Assembly: GCA_965218765.1 (NCBI GenBank)
Contig: CBDCLU010000002.1
Location: 1,116,001 to 1,180,000 of the forward strand
Direction: 5' to 3'
Length of the DNA: 64,000 nucleotides
From: JBBPYC01 sp965218765
GTDB lineage: Bacteria; Pseudomonadota; Gammaproteobacteria; Burkholderiales; Burkholderiaceae_C
Shown: in pieces, positions 1 to 8,103 of the stretch
How the letters are laid out: the number at the start of each line of letters is the position of its first letter
How positions within the stretch are numbered: position 1 is the stretch's first letter
Translations under genes and position numbers: made by a program
The notes under the pieces: model-generated
The model's input: the letters and a program-made list of their open reading frames with translations, nothing else
Told to the model about the DNA's origin: nothing
Database searches by the model: none

Positions 1-31
1 CGTGCAGGTCGTGGATGTCGAGCAGGTTCAT
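1..31 (-). CDS. dppD: Dipeptide/oligopeptide ABC transporter ATP-binding protein, N-terminal fragment
   Basis: Only the first ten codons lie in the window, reading MNLLDIHDLH from an ATG at 31. The product would be the first ATPase subunit of a peptide importer. The call rests on its place 70 bases downstream of the dppC-type permease on the same strand, and on the family habit of opening with a short MxLLxIxxL strand before the Walker A region. The rest of the gene lies off the left edge, so nothing catalytic can be seen. Confidence 0.6.
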   Translation of the reverse strand, partial: MNLLDIHDLH

Positions 32-101
32 CCGGCGATGCCCTTGCTGGCAGCAGCCGAGAAACAATCAACAGCCCGCCGTTGGTTTACTTTGATGGTC
101 A

Positions 102-1040
102 TCATCGCTTCAGCTTCGGATCGAGCGCATCGCGCAGCCCGTCGCCGAGCAAGTTGAACGCGAGCACGGCCAGCAGGATCGCCAGGCCCGGGAACGTCAC
201 GACCCACCAGGCTCTGAGCACGAACTCGCGCGCATCGGCGAGCATCGTGCCCCACTCCGGTGATGGCGGCTGCGCGCCGAGCCCCAAGAAGCCGAGCGCC
301 GCCGCATCCAGGATCGCGGTCGACACGCCGAGCGACGCCTGCACGATCAGCGGCGCCGCGCAGTTCGGCAGCACCTCGCGCAGCATCAGCCGCAGCGTGC
401 CGGCACCGCTGATGCGCGCGGCCGTCACGTAATCGCGCCCGATTTCACTGAGCACCGCCGCGCGCGTGATGCGGACGTAATGCGGCAGCACGACGATCGC
501 GACCGCCAGCATCGCGTTGATCAGCCCGGGCCCGAGGATCGCGACGATCACGATCGCGAGCAGCAGGCTCGGCAACGTCAGCACGATGTCCATCAGCCGC
601 AGGATTGCAATCTCGATGAGGCCGCGCGCAAAGCCTGCGATCAGCCCGAGCGCGATGCCGAGCGCAATCGAGATCGCGACCACCGCGATGCCGATCGACA
701 GCGACAGCCGCGCGCCCCAGATCAGCCGCGACAGGATGTCGCGCCCGATCGCATCGGTGCCGAGCAGATACCGAACCGAGCCGCCCTGCTGCCAGCACGG
801 CGGCTGCAGGAACACGCTGCTGTTCGTCTCATTCGGCGCATGCGGCGCGAGCCACGGCGCAAGCAGCGCGACCAGCAGCAATGCGGCAATCACGATCAGG
901 CCGGCGACCGCGCCACGATTCGCAGAGAACGCGGTCCAGAACTCGCGCAGCGGGCCTGGCGGCGCACCGGTCGGCGTCGGCTCGACCGCATGCGGCAGCA
1001 CGTTGGCATCGAGCGGCAGTGAATCGGAAGGCCGGCTCAT
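102..1040 (-). CDS. dppC: Dipeptide/oligopeptide ABC transporter permease, DppC type
   Basis: Predicted 312 aa inner-membrane subunit of a peptide importer. It has a soluble N-terminal stretch of about 35 residues, a first membrane helix near residues 45-65, a periplasmic segment, then the binding-protein-dependent permease core. The EAA-like cytoplasmic loop reads AARISGAG...LPN, the usual contact site for the ATPase subunits. The ATG at 1040 overlaps the stop of dppB by four bases (ATGA), which points to translational coupling. Length and hydrophobic pattern are normal for the DppC/OppC family. The actual substrate (dipeptide, oligopeptide, glutathione, nickel) cannot be told from the permease. 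Confidence 0.9.
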   Translation of the reverse strand: MSRPSDSLPLDANVLPHAVEPTPTGAPPGPLREFWTAFSANRGAVAGLIVIAALLLVALLAPWLAPHAPNETNSSVFLQPPCWQQGGSVRYLLGTDAIGRDILSRLIWGARLSLSIGIAVVAISIALGIALGLIAGFARGLIEIAILRLMDIVLTLPSLLLAIVIVAILGPGLINAMLAVAIVVLPHYVRITRAAVLSEIGRDYVTAARISGAGTLRLMLREVLPNCAAPLIVQASLGVSTAILDAAALGFLGLGAQPPSPEWGTMLADAREFVLRAWWVVTFPGLAILLAVLAFNLLGDGLRDALDPKLKR

Positions 1041-2047
1041 GGGCTTTGCCTGATGCGCGGGTTGATCAGGCCGTAGGCGACGTCCACCAGCAGGTTCACC
1101 GCCATCACGATCACGCCGAGCAGCAGCATGCCGCCCTGCAACACCGGATAGTCGCGCCGGCCGATCGCCTCGATCAGCCATTTGCCGACGCCGGGCCAGG
1201 AAAAGATCGTCTCGGTCAGGATCGCGCCCGTGAACAGCACGCCGACCTGCAGCCCGATCACGGTGACGACCGGCACCATCGCGTTGCGCAGCGCGTGCAC
1301 GGCCACCACGCGCAGCGGCGCGAGCCCCTTCGCGCGTGCGGTGCGTATGTAGTCCTCGCCGAGCACTTCGAGCATCGCCGAGCGCGTCATGCGCGCGATC
1401 ACCGCGAGCGGGTTGGTGCCGAGCACGATTGCCGGCAGGATCAGGTGCTGCACGGCGGAAGCAAACGCGCCCTGCTCGCCCGACAGCAGCGAGTCGATCA
1501 GCAGAAAGCCGGTGCGCGGCTCGATGTAGTAGAGCACCGCGATGCGGCCGGACACGGGCGTCCAGCCCAGCTGCACCGAGAAGAACAGGATCAGCAGCAG
1601 GCCCCACCAGAAGATCGGCATCGAATAACCGGTCAGCGCGGTGGCCATCACGCCGTGGTCGAAGATCGAATTGTGCTTGACGGCGGCCAGCATGCCGGCC
1701 GGGATGCCGAGCAGCAGCGCGAAGCCCACTGCGCACAGCGCGAGCTCCATCGTGGCCGGGAACAGCGCCAGAAGCTCGTCCAGCACGGGCGCCTGCGTGA
1801 TCGCCGATTTGCCGAGGTCGCCCTGCAGCACGCGGCCGATATAAAGGCCGTACTGTTCGATCAGCGGCCGGTCCAGCCCGAAGTCTTTCAGCAGCTGCGC
1901 ATGCCGCACCGGGTCGATGCCACGCTCGCCCGCCAGCGTCTCGATCGGGTCGCCAGGCACCAGCCGGATCAAAAAGAACGCGAGCAGCGTCATGCCGATA
2001 AACGTCGGCACGAGCAGGCTGGCGCGGGTCAGCAGAAAGCGGAGCAT
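1037..2047 (-). CDS. dppB: Dipeptide/oligopeptide ABC transporter permease, DppB type
   Basis: Predicted 336 aa permease. It opens with MLRFLLTRASLLVPTFIGMT, the classic first helix of DppB/OppB proteins, followed by the conserved LVPGDP segment near residue 30. The cytoplasmic coupling loop (DYIRTARAKGLAPLRVVAVHA) lies around residues 225-250 and carries the EAA-type A-x3-G spacing. It heads the visible part of a dppB-dppC-dppD operon; no substrate-binding protein gene is adjacent, because the upstream gene encodes an HNH nuclease. Together with DppC it would form the membrane channel of a peptide ABC importer. Confidence 0.92.
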   Translation of the reverse strand: MLRFLLTRASLLVPTFIGMTLLAFFLIRLVPGDPIETLAGERGIDPVRHAQLLKDFGLDRPLIEQYGLYIGRVLQGDLGKSAITQAPVLDELLALFPATMELALCAVGFALLLGIPAGMLAAVKHNSIFDHGVMATALTGYSMPIFWWGLLLILFFSVQLGWTPVSGRIAVLYYIEPRTGFLLIDSLLSGEQGAFASAVQHLILPAIVLGTNPLAVIARMTRSAMLEVLGEDYIRTARAKGLAPLRVVAVHALRNAMVPVVTVIGLQVGVLFTGAILTETIFSWPGVGKWLIEAIGRRDYPVLQGGMLLLGVIVMAVNLLVDVAYGLINPRIRQSP

Positions 2048-2113
2048 GGATGCGGACTATCGCAAACGCCGCGCCACCCGCATCAGGTCGCCACGCAGAA
2101 TCGAATAGGCGCG

Positions 2114-2671
2114 CTACCCGTGCAGCCGCGAACTGCGCGGCAGGTGCGCCATCAGGAACTCCATCTGATCGGCCAGGATGCGGCGGTTCCGCAGGATGAA
2201 GTCTTCCCACAGGCTCGGCACGTACGGCGCATAGAGCAGCGGCATGTGGGCCTGCTCGGGCGTGCGGCTGCTCTTGCGGTGGTTGCACGGCTTGCAGGCC
2301 GTGACGACGTTCATCCAGTGATCCCGGCCCTGCTGCGCGAACGGGATGATGTGCTCGCGCGTCAGGTCCTCTTCCGCAAGCACTTCGCCGCAGTAGGCGC
2401 AGGTGTTGCGGTCGCGTGCGAACAGCTTGTGGTTGCTCAAGCCCGGGCGCAGGCTGAACGGGTTGATGCGCGGCACGCCGCGCGTGCCGATGATGCTGGA
2501 GATCGCGATGCGCGACTGCTCACCCGTCATGGCGTTGTGCCCGCCGCGGAACACCGCCACTTCGGCGCCGACTTCCCAGCGCACCTCCTCGGCCGCATAG
2601 TGCAGCACCGCCTGCTCGAGCGTGATCCACGACTGCGGCAGGCCTTGAGCGGACAGCTTCAACACCTTCAA
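2114..2671 (-). CDS. HNH endonuclease domain protein
   Basis: Predicted 185 aa protein with a compact HNH nuclease motif in its middle. CAYCG gives the first zinc pair, REHIIPFAQQG holds the catalytic His, and CKPCNHRKS gives the second zinc pair and the N/H residues. The reading frame starts at a TTG (2671) preceded by an AAAGG-like ribosome site about nine bases upstream; I chose it because the protein then opens with MKVLKLSAQGLPQSWI, the start I recall for this widespread proteobacterial family. There is no adjacent methylase or phage gene, so a restriction role is not supported. It is transcribed toward dppB but separated from it by 66 bases, and is divergent from ribF. Confidence 0.85.
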   Translation of the reverse strand: MKVLKLSAQGLPQSWITLEQAVLHYAAEEVRWEVGAEVAVFRGGHNAMTGEQSRIAISSIIGTRGVPRINPFSLRPGLSNHKLFARDRNTCAYCGEVLAEEDLTREHIIPFAQQGRDHWMNVVTACKPCNHRKSSRTPEQAHMPLLYAPYVPSLWEDFILRNRRILADQMEFLMAHLPRSSRLHG

Positions 2672-2782
2672 GATGGCAACCTTTCAGAACGTCGATGGGC
2701 CAACGGCGGTGGCGCATAGGCCGCCGCCGTTGGCGCTGACCATGCCTGCCTGATCCTCCGTCACAATATACATGCTTTATGA

Positions 2783-2840
2783 CAAACAGGCCGCAAGCGC
2801 TGGTGAAACCTCAACCACTCGATATAAAAAAGATAGCAAC
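2783..2840. repeat. Dispersed ~60 bp intergenic repeat, copy A
   Basis: A stretch richer in A/T than its surroundings, containing CAGGCC, AAGCGCT and a GATAGCA end. It sits immediately before the ribF start codon, so it probably forms most of the ribF leader. The same word order (AGGCC, AGCGC, then TATAAAAA/GATAGC) recurs in either orientation at five other places in this window. I recall similar elements as frequent in Comamonadaceae; that statement is memory, not a search. Confidence 0.5.
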
Positions 2841-2843
2841 GCG

Positions 2844-3854
2844 ATGAACGTCTTTCGTGGTTTTCATCATCCGGGGCTGGCGGCTGCCTGCGCGCTCACG
2901 ATCGGCAACTTCGACGGCGTGCACCGCGGCCATCAGGCGATGCTCGCGCTCTTGCAAAACGAAGCGCGGCTGCGCGGGCTGCCGAGCACCGTCATGACGT
3001 TCGAGCCGCATCCGCGCGATTGGTTCGCTGCGCAGACCGGCCGGCCGGAACTCGCACCCGCGCGCATCGGCACCCTGCGCGACAAATTGGTGGGGCTGGC
3101 AGCAGCGGGCATCGACCAATGCGTGGTGCTGCGCTTCGATGCCGCGCTGGCCTCGTTGGCGCCGGCTGCATTCATCGACCAGGTGCTGGTGCGCGGCCTG
3201 GGCGCGCGCTACGTGCTGGTCGGCGACGACTTTCGCTTCGGTGCCAGGCGCGCGGGCGATTACGCGATGCTCGACACAGCGGGTCTTGCCAGCGGCTTCG
3301 ACGTGGCCCGCATGAACAGCTACGAGGTGCATGGCCTGCGCGTGTCCAGCTCGGCCGTGCGCGCGGCGCTGGCTGCAGGTGACATGGCGCAGGCAGCGGT
3401 GCTGCTGGGCCGCGTTTATGCGATCAGCGGGCACGTGGTGCAGGGCGCGCACCTCGGGCGCACGTTGGGGTTCCGCACGCTGAACCTGCGCTTCGCGCAC
3501 TGGAAACCGGCCGCCAGCGGCATCTTCGTGGTGCGCGTGCATGGCCTGGCCGACGAACCGCTGCCCGGCGTGGCGAACCTCGGCGTGCGCCCATCGATCG
3601 ACCCGAGCGACAGGAACGGCGGCCGCGTGCTGCTTGAAACGCACTGCCTGGCGTGGCCCGACGCTCTTGCCGGACAGGAGGCCTACGGTAAAATCATTCA
3701 GGTGGACCTGTTGCACAAACTGCATGACGAACGCAAGTACGACGGACTGCCCGCGCTGATAGCTGGCATCGAAGCCGACTGCCTGGAAGCGCGTGCCTGG
3801 TTCGATTCGCTGCACGGCCAAACCTTGCGCCAAACCACGCGCGATCGAATTTAG
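2844..3854 (+). CDS. ribF: Bifunctional riboflavin kinase / FAD synthetase
   Basis: Predicted 336 aa enzyme making FMN from riboflavin and ATP, then FAD from FMN and ATP. The N-terminal nucleotidyltransferase domain (about residues 12-175) has TIGNFDGVHRGH, whose GxFDGVHxGH is the adenylyltransferase motif, then FEPHP and a VGDDFRFG segment. The C-terminal flavokinase domain (about 185-310) has GRTLGFRTLNL and the GVANLGVRPS strand. I chose the ATG at 2844 rather than one 72 bases upstream because the earlier codons fall in a repeat element and the protein then starts with the family-typical MNVFRGFHHP. ileS and lspA follow, the usual betaproteobacterial order. Confidence 0.96.
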   Translation: MNVFRGFHHPGLAAACALTIGNFDGVHRGHQAMLALLQNEARLRGLPSTVMTFEPHPRDWFAAQTGRPELAPARIGTLRDKLVGLAAAGIDQCVVLRFDAALASLAPAAFIDQVLVRGLGARYVLVGDDFRFGARRAGDYAMLDTAGLASGFDVARMNSYEVHGLRVSSSAVRAALAAGDMAQAAVLLGRVYAISGHVVQGAHLGRTLGFRTLNLRFAHWKPAASGIFVVRVHGLADEPLPGVANLGVRPSIDPSDRNGGRVLLETHCLAWPDALAGQEAYGKIIQVDLLHKLHDERKYDGLPALIAGIEADCLEARAWFDSLHGQTLRQTTRDRI

Positions 3855-3858
3855 CCGG

Positions 3859-3913
3859 AGCGGACCGACGGCTGCCCTGGTCGTGCGCCGGTGCACCGCA
3901 CAATCGGTCCGCT
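3859..3913. repeat. 10 bp perfect inverted repeat between ribF and ileS
   Basis: AGCGGACCGA at 3859-3868 is repeated in reverse complement at 3904-3913, leaving a 35-base GC-rich loop. It begins five bases after the ribF stop codon. There is no T-tract after the right arm, so it is not a standard intrinsic terminator. It could slow 3' degradation of the ribF message or be chance in GC-rich DNA. Confidence 0.35.
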
Positions 3914-4111
3914 CTCGTCGTCATCCTCGATCCCTTAACAGAGGCCGCGCGCCGATCTGTTCGATGATCCGCTTCGCACTTGCACCCCGTTCATCGTGTC
4001 GGGCGGTCTGGCAGCGCTTCTCTGCATCCAGCGCCAAACCGATGCCGACCCGCCGCCCGGCCGCCCGGCCGCGCCGCGCACGTTGATTGAATCCATTCAG
4101 GTCCACCACCT

Positions 4112-6961
4112 ATGTCCGAAGCAACCCTGACCCCGTCCGGCACCGACTACCGCGCCACCCTGAACCTGCCTGACACACCGTTCCCGATGCGCGGCGACCT
4201 GGCCAAACGCGAGCCGCAGTGGGTGCAGCAGTGGCAGGACGAAGGCATCTACCAGCGCCTGCGCGCGGCCCGCGCCGGCGCGCCCAAATTCATCCTGCAC
4301 GACGGCCCGCCGTATGCGAACGGCCCGATCCACATCGGCCATGCGGTGAACAAGGTGCTCAAAGACATGATCGTCAAGTCGCGCCAGCTGAAAGGCATGG
4401 ACGCGCTCTACATCCCGGGCTGGGACTGTCACGGCCTGCCGATCGAAAACGCGATCGAGAAGAAGTTCGGCCGCAAGCTGCCGAGGGATGAGATGCAGGC
4501 GAAAAGCCGCGCGTTCGCGACCGAGCAGATCGCGTTGCAGATGGGCGAGTTCCAGCGCCTCGGCGTGCTCGGCGACTGGGACCATCCGTATCGAACCATG
4601 GATTTCGGCAACGAGGCCGACGAGATCCGCGCGTTCAAGAAGGTGGTCGAGCGCGGCTTCGTCTATCGCGGACTCAAACCCGTCTACTGGTGCTTCGACT
4701 GCGGCTCGGCGCTCGCCGAATTCGAGATCGAATATCAGGACAAGGGCAGCACGACACTCGACGTCGCGTTTCGCGCGCATGAGCCCGAGCGGGTGTTGCA
4801 GGCATTCGACCTGCCAGCCGACGGCGTCGATGCGTCGCCGATCTTCATCGCGATCTGGACCACGACCGCCTGGACCATCCCTGCGAACCAGGCGTTGAAC
4901 CTGAACCCCGCGCTCGACTATTCGCTGGTGCAGACAAAACGCGGCCGTCTCATCATTGCCGCGAGCCTCGTCGAAGCCTGCCTCGCGCGCTATCAGCTCG
5001 AAGGCGAGGTGCTGGCCACCGTCAAGGGCGAGCGCCTCGCCGACCTGCAGTTCGAGCACCCGCTCTACGACGCGCACCCGGGCTTTCACCGCCTGTCGCC
5101 GGTCTACCTGGCCGACTACGCCACGGCAGACGACGGCACCGGCATCGTCCATTCCGCACCAGCCTACGGCGTGGAAGACTTCAACAGCTGCGTCGCGCAC
5201 GGCCTGGCCACCGACGACATCCTGAACCCGGTGCAGGGCGATGGCCGCTACGCGGAGGACTTCCCGCTGTTCGGCGGCCTGAACATCTGGAAGGCGGTGC
5301 CGCGCATCCTCGAAGTGCTCGCGCAAGGCGACCGGCTGCTCGCCACCTACGACATCCAGCACAGCTACCCGCACTGCTGGCGCCACAAGACGCCGGTGAT
5401 CTATCGGGCTGCTGCGCAGTGGTTCGTCCGGATGGATGCGGGCGACGGCGTCTGCACGACGGACAAAGCGCCCGGCACCCTGCGCGAGACCGCACTCGCC
5501 GCGATCGAGCAGACCCGCTTCTATCCCGAAAACGGCAAGGCGCGCTTGAACGACATGATTGCGCACCGGCCCGACTGGTGCATCAGCCGGCAACGCAGCT
5601 GGGGCGTGCCGCTCGCGTTCTTCCTGCACCGCGATACGCACGAGCTGCATCCGCGCACGCTGGAGATCCTCGACATCGCGGCGGCAATCGTCGAGCGCGG
5701 CGGCGTCGAAGCCTGGAGCCAGACCGCGCCCGAAGACGTGATCGGCACCGAGGACGCGAAGCGCTACTACAAGAGCACCGACATCCTCGAAGTCTGGTTC
5801 GACTCGGGCACGACGCACACGACGGTCCTGCGACAGCGGCAGGCGGGGCACGAACACGGCCCGGAAGCGGACCTCTATCTCGAAGGCCACGACCAGCACC
5901 GCGGCTGGTTCCACTCTTCGCTGCTCACGTCGTGCGCGATGTACGGCCGCGCACCGTACCGCGGCCTGCTCACGCACGGCTTCGCGGTCGACGGCCGCGG
6001 CCGCAAGATGAGCAAGAGCGAAGGCAACGTGGTCGCGCCGCAGCAGGTCTCGAACAAGCTCGGCGCCGAGATCATCCGGCTGTGGTGTGCCTCGACCGAT
6101 TACTCGGGCGATCTCGCGATCGACGACAGGATCCTCGCGCGCGTGGTCGATGCGTACCGGCGCATCCGCAACACGCTGCGGTTCCTGCTGGCCAACACGA
6201 GCGATTTCGATCCTGCCACCGATGCGGTGATGGACGTGGAGTTGCTCGAAATCGATCGCTGGGCGCTGGCCCGCACCGCACAACTGCAAGCCGAACTGCT
6301 TGCCCACTACGAGGTCTACGAATTTCACCCGGTGGTCTCCAAGCTGCAGGTGTTCTGCTCGGAAGACCTCGGCGCGTTCTATCTGGACGCGCTCAAGGAT
6401 CGCCTCTACACGACCGGGCCGAAATCGCTCGCGCGTCGCAGCGCCCAGACCGCGTTGCACCGGATCACGCATGCGATGCTGCGCTGGATGGCACCGTTTC
6501 TGAGCTTCACGGCAGAAGAGGCTTGGGGCCTGATCGGCGATTCGGATTCGATCTTCGTCGAGACCTATGCCGGGTTCAGCGAGCCGGACGCCGGGCTGCT
6601 GGCCAAGTGGAGCCGGCTGCGCGAACTGCGCGAGAGCGTCAACAAGGAGCTCGAGCTGTTGCGTGCGGACGGCAAGCTCGGCTCGTCGCTGCAGGCCAGC
6701 GTCAGGCTGGCCGCAGCACCGGACGACCATGCGCTGCTCGCCAGCCTCGGCGCTGACCTGAAATTCATGTTCATCACGTCTGCTATTGAATTGATGGCAG
6801 CAGATGCACTATCCATAAGCGCCTCCGCCACATTCGATCCAAAATGCGAGCGCTGCTGGCACTACCAGGCCGATGTCGGCAAGCACGATGAGCACCCGGG
6901 CCTGTGCGGTCGCTGCGTGACCAACCTGTTCGGCACCGGCGAAACGCGGCGCTTTGCGTGA
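4112..6961 (+). CDS. ileS: Isoleucyl-tRNA synthetase
   Basis: Predicted 949 aa class I synthetase that charges tRNA-Ile in the cytoplasm. Signature elements are all present: HIGH at residues 74-77, the editing (CP1) domain through the middle, the KMSKS loop at residues 632-636, and a C-terminal zinc finger with Cys 912/915 (CERC) and Cys 932/935 (CGRC). The ATG at 4112 gives a typical full-length protein. Residues about 890-911, just before the zinc finger, are encoded by a copy of a dispersed repeat that stays in frame, so this linker is probably a lineage-specific insertion. The stop overlaps the lspA start (TGATG). Confidence 0.98.
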   Translation: MSEATLTPSGTDYRATLNLPDTPFPMRGDLAKREPQWVQQWQDEGIYQRLRAARAGAPKFILHDGPPYANGPIHIGHAVNKVLKDMIVKSRQLKGMDALYIPGWDCHGLPIENAIEKKFGRKLPRDEMQAKSRAFATEQIALQMGEFQRLGVLGDWDHPYRTMDFGNEADEIRAFKKVVERGFVYRGLKPVYWCFDCGSALAEFEIEYQDKGSTTLDVAFRAHEPERVLQAFDLPADGVDASPIFIAIWTTTAWTIPANQALNLNPALDYSLVQTKRGRLIIAASLVEACLARYQLEGEVLATVKGERLADLQFEHPLYDAHPGFHRLSPVYLADYATADDGTGIVHSAPAYGVEDFNSCVAHGLATDDILNPVQGDGRYAEDFPLFGGLNIWKAVPRILEVLAQGDRLLATYDIQHSYPHCWRHKTPVIYRAAAQWFVRMDAGDGVCTTDKAPGTLRETALAAIEQTRFYPENGKARLNDMIAHRPDWCISRQRSWGVPLAFFLHRDTHELHPRTLEILDIAAAIVERGGVEAWSQTAPEDVIGTEDAKRYYKSTDILEVWFDSGTTHTTVLRQRQAGHEHGPEADLYLEGHDQHRGWFHSSLLTSCAMYGRAPYRGLLTHGFAVDGRGRKMSKSEGNVVAPQQVSNKLGAEIIRLWCASTDYSGDLAIDDRILARVVDAYRRIRNTLRFLLANTSDFDPATDAVMDVELLEIDRWALARTAQLQAELLAHYEVYEFHPVVSKLQVFCSEDLGAFYLDALKDRLYTTGPKSLARRSAQTALHRITHAMLRWMAPFLSFTAEEAWGLIGDSDSIFVETYAGFSEPDAGLLAKWSRLRELRESVNKELELLRADGKLGSSLQASVRLAAAPDDHALLASLGADLKFMFITSAIELMAADALSISASATFDPKCERCWHYQADVGKHDEHPGLCGRCVTNLFGTGETRRFA
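6780..6844. repeat. Dispersed ~60 bp repeat, copy B, inside ileS
   Basis: This in-frame segment of ileS has the same order of words as the intergenic elements: TGCTATT, a GGCAGCAG step, TATCC, AAGCGCCTC and an A-rich end. Its base composition (clearly more A/T) differs from the rest of ileS. It encodes an Ala/Ser/Met-rich linker just upstream of the zinc-binding cysteines, a place where extra residues can be tolerated. Confidence 0.55.
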
Positions 6962-7470
6962 TGGCCAGCACGACCGCCTCCTACCCGCGCGCTTCGGGCT
7001 TGAGCCTGCTCGGCTGGCTGGCCCTGGCCGCGCTCATCATCGTGGCCGACCAGGCGACCAAGTGGCTGATCGTCGGCCACTACCGGCTCGGCGACTACAC
7101 GCCGGTGACCGGTTTCTTCAACATCGTGCGCGCGCACAACACCGGCGCCGCGTTTTCGTTCCTGGCGGGCGCGGCGGGCTGGCAGCGCTGGTTCTTCACG
7201 GTGATCGGCGCAGCAGCAGCGATCTTCATCATCTGGCTGCTGCGCCAGCACGCGGGCCAGCGGTTGTTCTCGTTCGCGCTCGCGCTGCTGCTCGGCGGCG
7301 CGGTGGGCAACGTGATCGACCGGCTGCAACATGGCTATGTCGTGGACTTTCTCGACTTTTACTGGTCCGGCTGGCACTTCCCCGCGTTCAACGTCGCCGA
7401 CAGCGCGATCACGATCGGTGCGGCCTGCCTGATCTGGGACGAACTGCGCCGTGTGCGGGGTCGGCGATGA
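6961..7470 (+). CDS. lspA: Lipoprotein signal peptidase (signal peptidase II)
   Basis: Predicted 169 aa inner-membrane aspartic protease that cleaves prolipoprotein signal peptides just before the lipid-modified Cys. Four membrane helices are visible. The two conserved active-site regions are the helix end GNVIDRLQHGYVVDF and FNVADSAI, each contributing a catalytic Asp; NTGAAFSFL is the other family block. The ATG at 6961 overlaps the ileS stop, and the stop overlaps the start of the next gene by ATGA-type overlap, so ileS, lspA and the following lipoprotein gene form one translationally coupled run. Confidence 0.96.
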   Translation: MASTTASYPRASGLSLLGWLALAALIIVADQATKWLIVGHYRLGDYTPVTGFFNIVRAHNTGAAFSFLAGAAGWQRWFFTVIGAAAAIFIIWLLRQHAGQRLFSFALALLLGGAVGNVIDRLQHGYVVDFLDFYWSGWHFPAFNVADSAITIGAACLIWDELRRVRGRR

Positions 7471-8060
7471 AGCCCATGCCCATATCCATCCGGCCTGAAC
7501 GGCGCAGGCTGCTTGGCGCGTTGTTCGCGCTGCCGTGGCTGGGCGCGACCGGGTGTGCAAACGCGCAAATCCGCCCGGTCGAGCAGCTCGTGTCGAGCAC
7601 CACGCTGCTGGCCCAGCTGTCCAGGCGCTTTCCGTACACGCAGAAGGTGGCGGGCGATCTGGTCACGCTGGAGCTGCGCGATCCGCGGCTGCGCATGCTG
7701 CCCGACGTGAACCGGGTTGCAACGGTGGTCGCGCTGAAGCTTTCTTCCCAACTGGTCGGCGGGTCCGTTCCGGGCAACCTTGCGATCGACTGGCGCCCGC
7801 GCTACGAGGCGCAGGACAGGACGATCCGCATGACCGACGTGCTGGTGCGCTCGGTGCAGCTCGACGGTGTGCCGGCCGAATACGCGAACTGGCTCGACCG
7901 CAACGCGCCGCGGCTTGCAGCCAGGCTGCTCGACGACCAGGTGCTCTACACACTCACCGATCGCGACACTTCGGCATTGTCCGCGTTCGGCTGGCAGCTC
8001 GGCGGCTTCACGGTGGTGCCGCAGGGGCTCAAGGTCCGGCTGGATCCGCTCAAGCGTTGA
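7467..8060 (+). CDS. DUF1439-family putative lipoprotein (YceB-like)
   Basis: Predicted 197 aa exported protein. The N terminus (ERRRLLGALFALPWLGATGC) has an RRR-LL pair resembling a twin-arginine motif and ends in ATGC, an acceptable though not ideal lipobox, so the mature protein probably starts at Cys30. The body resembles the DUF1439/YceB family, which folds as a lipid-binding-type beta sheet in the periplasm; function in that family is not settled. It overlaps the lspA stop by four bases. Being cotranscribed with the peptidase that would process it is suggestive but may be coincidence. Confidence 0.72.
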   Translation: MKPMPISIRPERRRLLGALFALPWLGATGCANAQIRPVEQLVSSTTLLAQLSRRFPYTQKVAGDLVTLELRDPRLRMLPDVNRVATVVALKLSSQLVGGSVPGNLAIDWRPRYEAQDRTIRMTDVLVRSVQLDGVPAEYANWLDRNAPRLAARLLDDQVLYTLTDRDTSALSAFGWQLGGFTVVPQGLKVRLDPLKR

Positions 8061-8103
8061 TCGCGCCGGCCCGAGTTCACCAGCGCGCGCCGCACGCAAG
8101 TAG

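Noticed and set aside
102..2288. 728-codon minus-strand frame running past the dppC start
   Set aside because: Only the part up to 1040 encodes a real protein (DppC); upstream of that the frame shadows dppB and is Arg/Ala-rich without domain character.
3855..4111. Possible T-box or other riboswitch ahead of ileS
   Set aside because: T-box leaders for ileS are known in Gram-positive bacteria, and I see no T-box sequence or specifier loop here, only a 10 bp inverted repeat after ribF.
4097..6730. Long 877-codon antisense frame across ileS
   Set aside because: It is the complement of ileS codons in high-GC sequence. The His/Gln/Arg/Val composition and absence of any domain mark it as a shadow.
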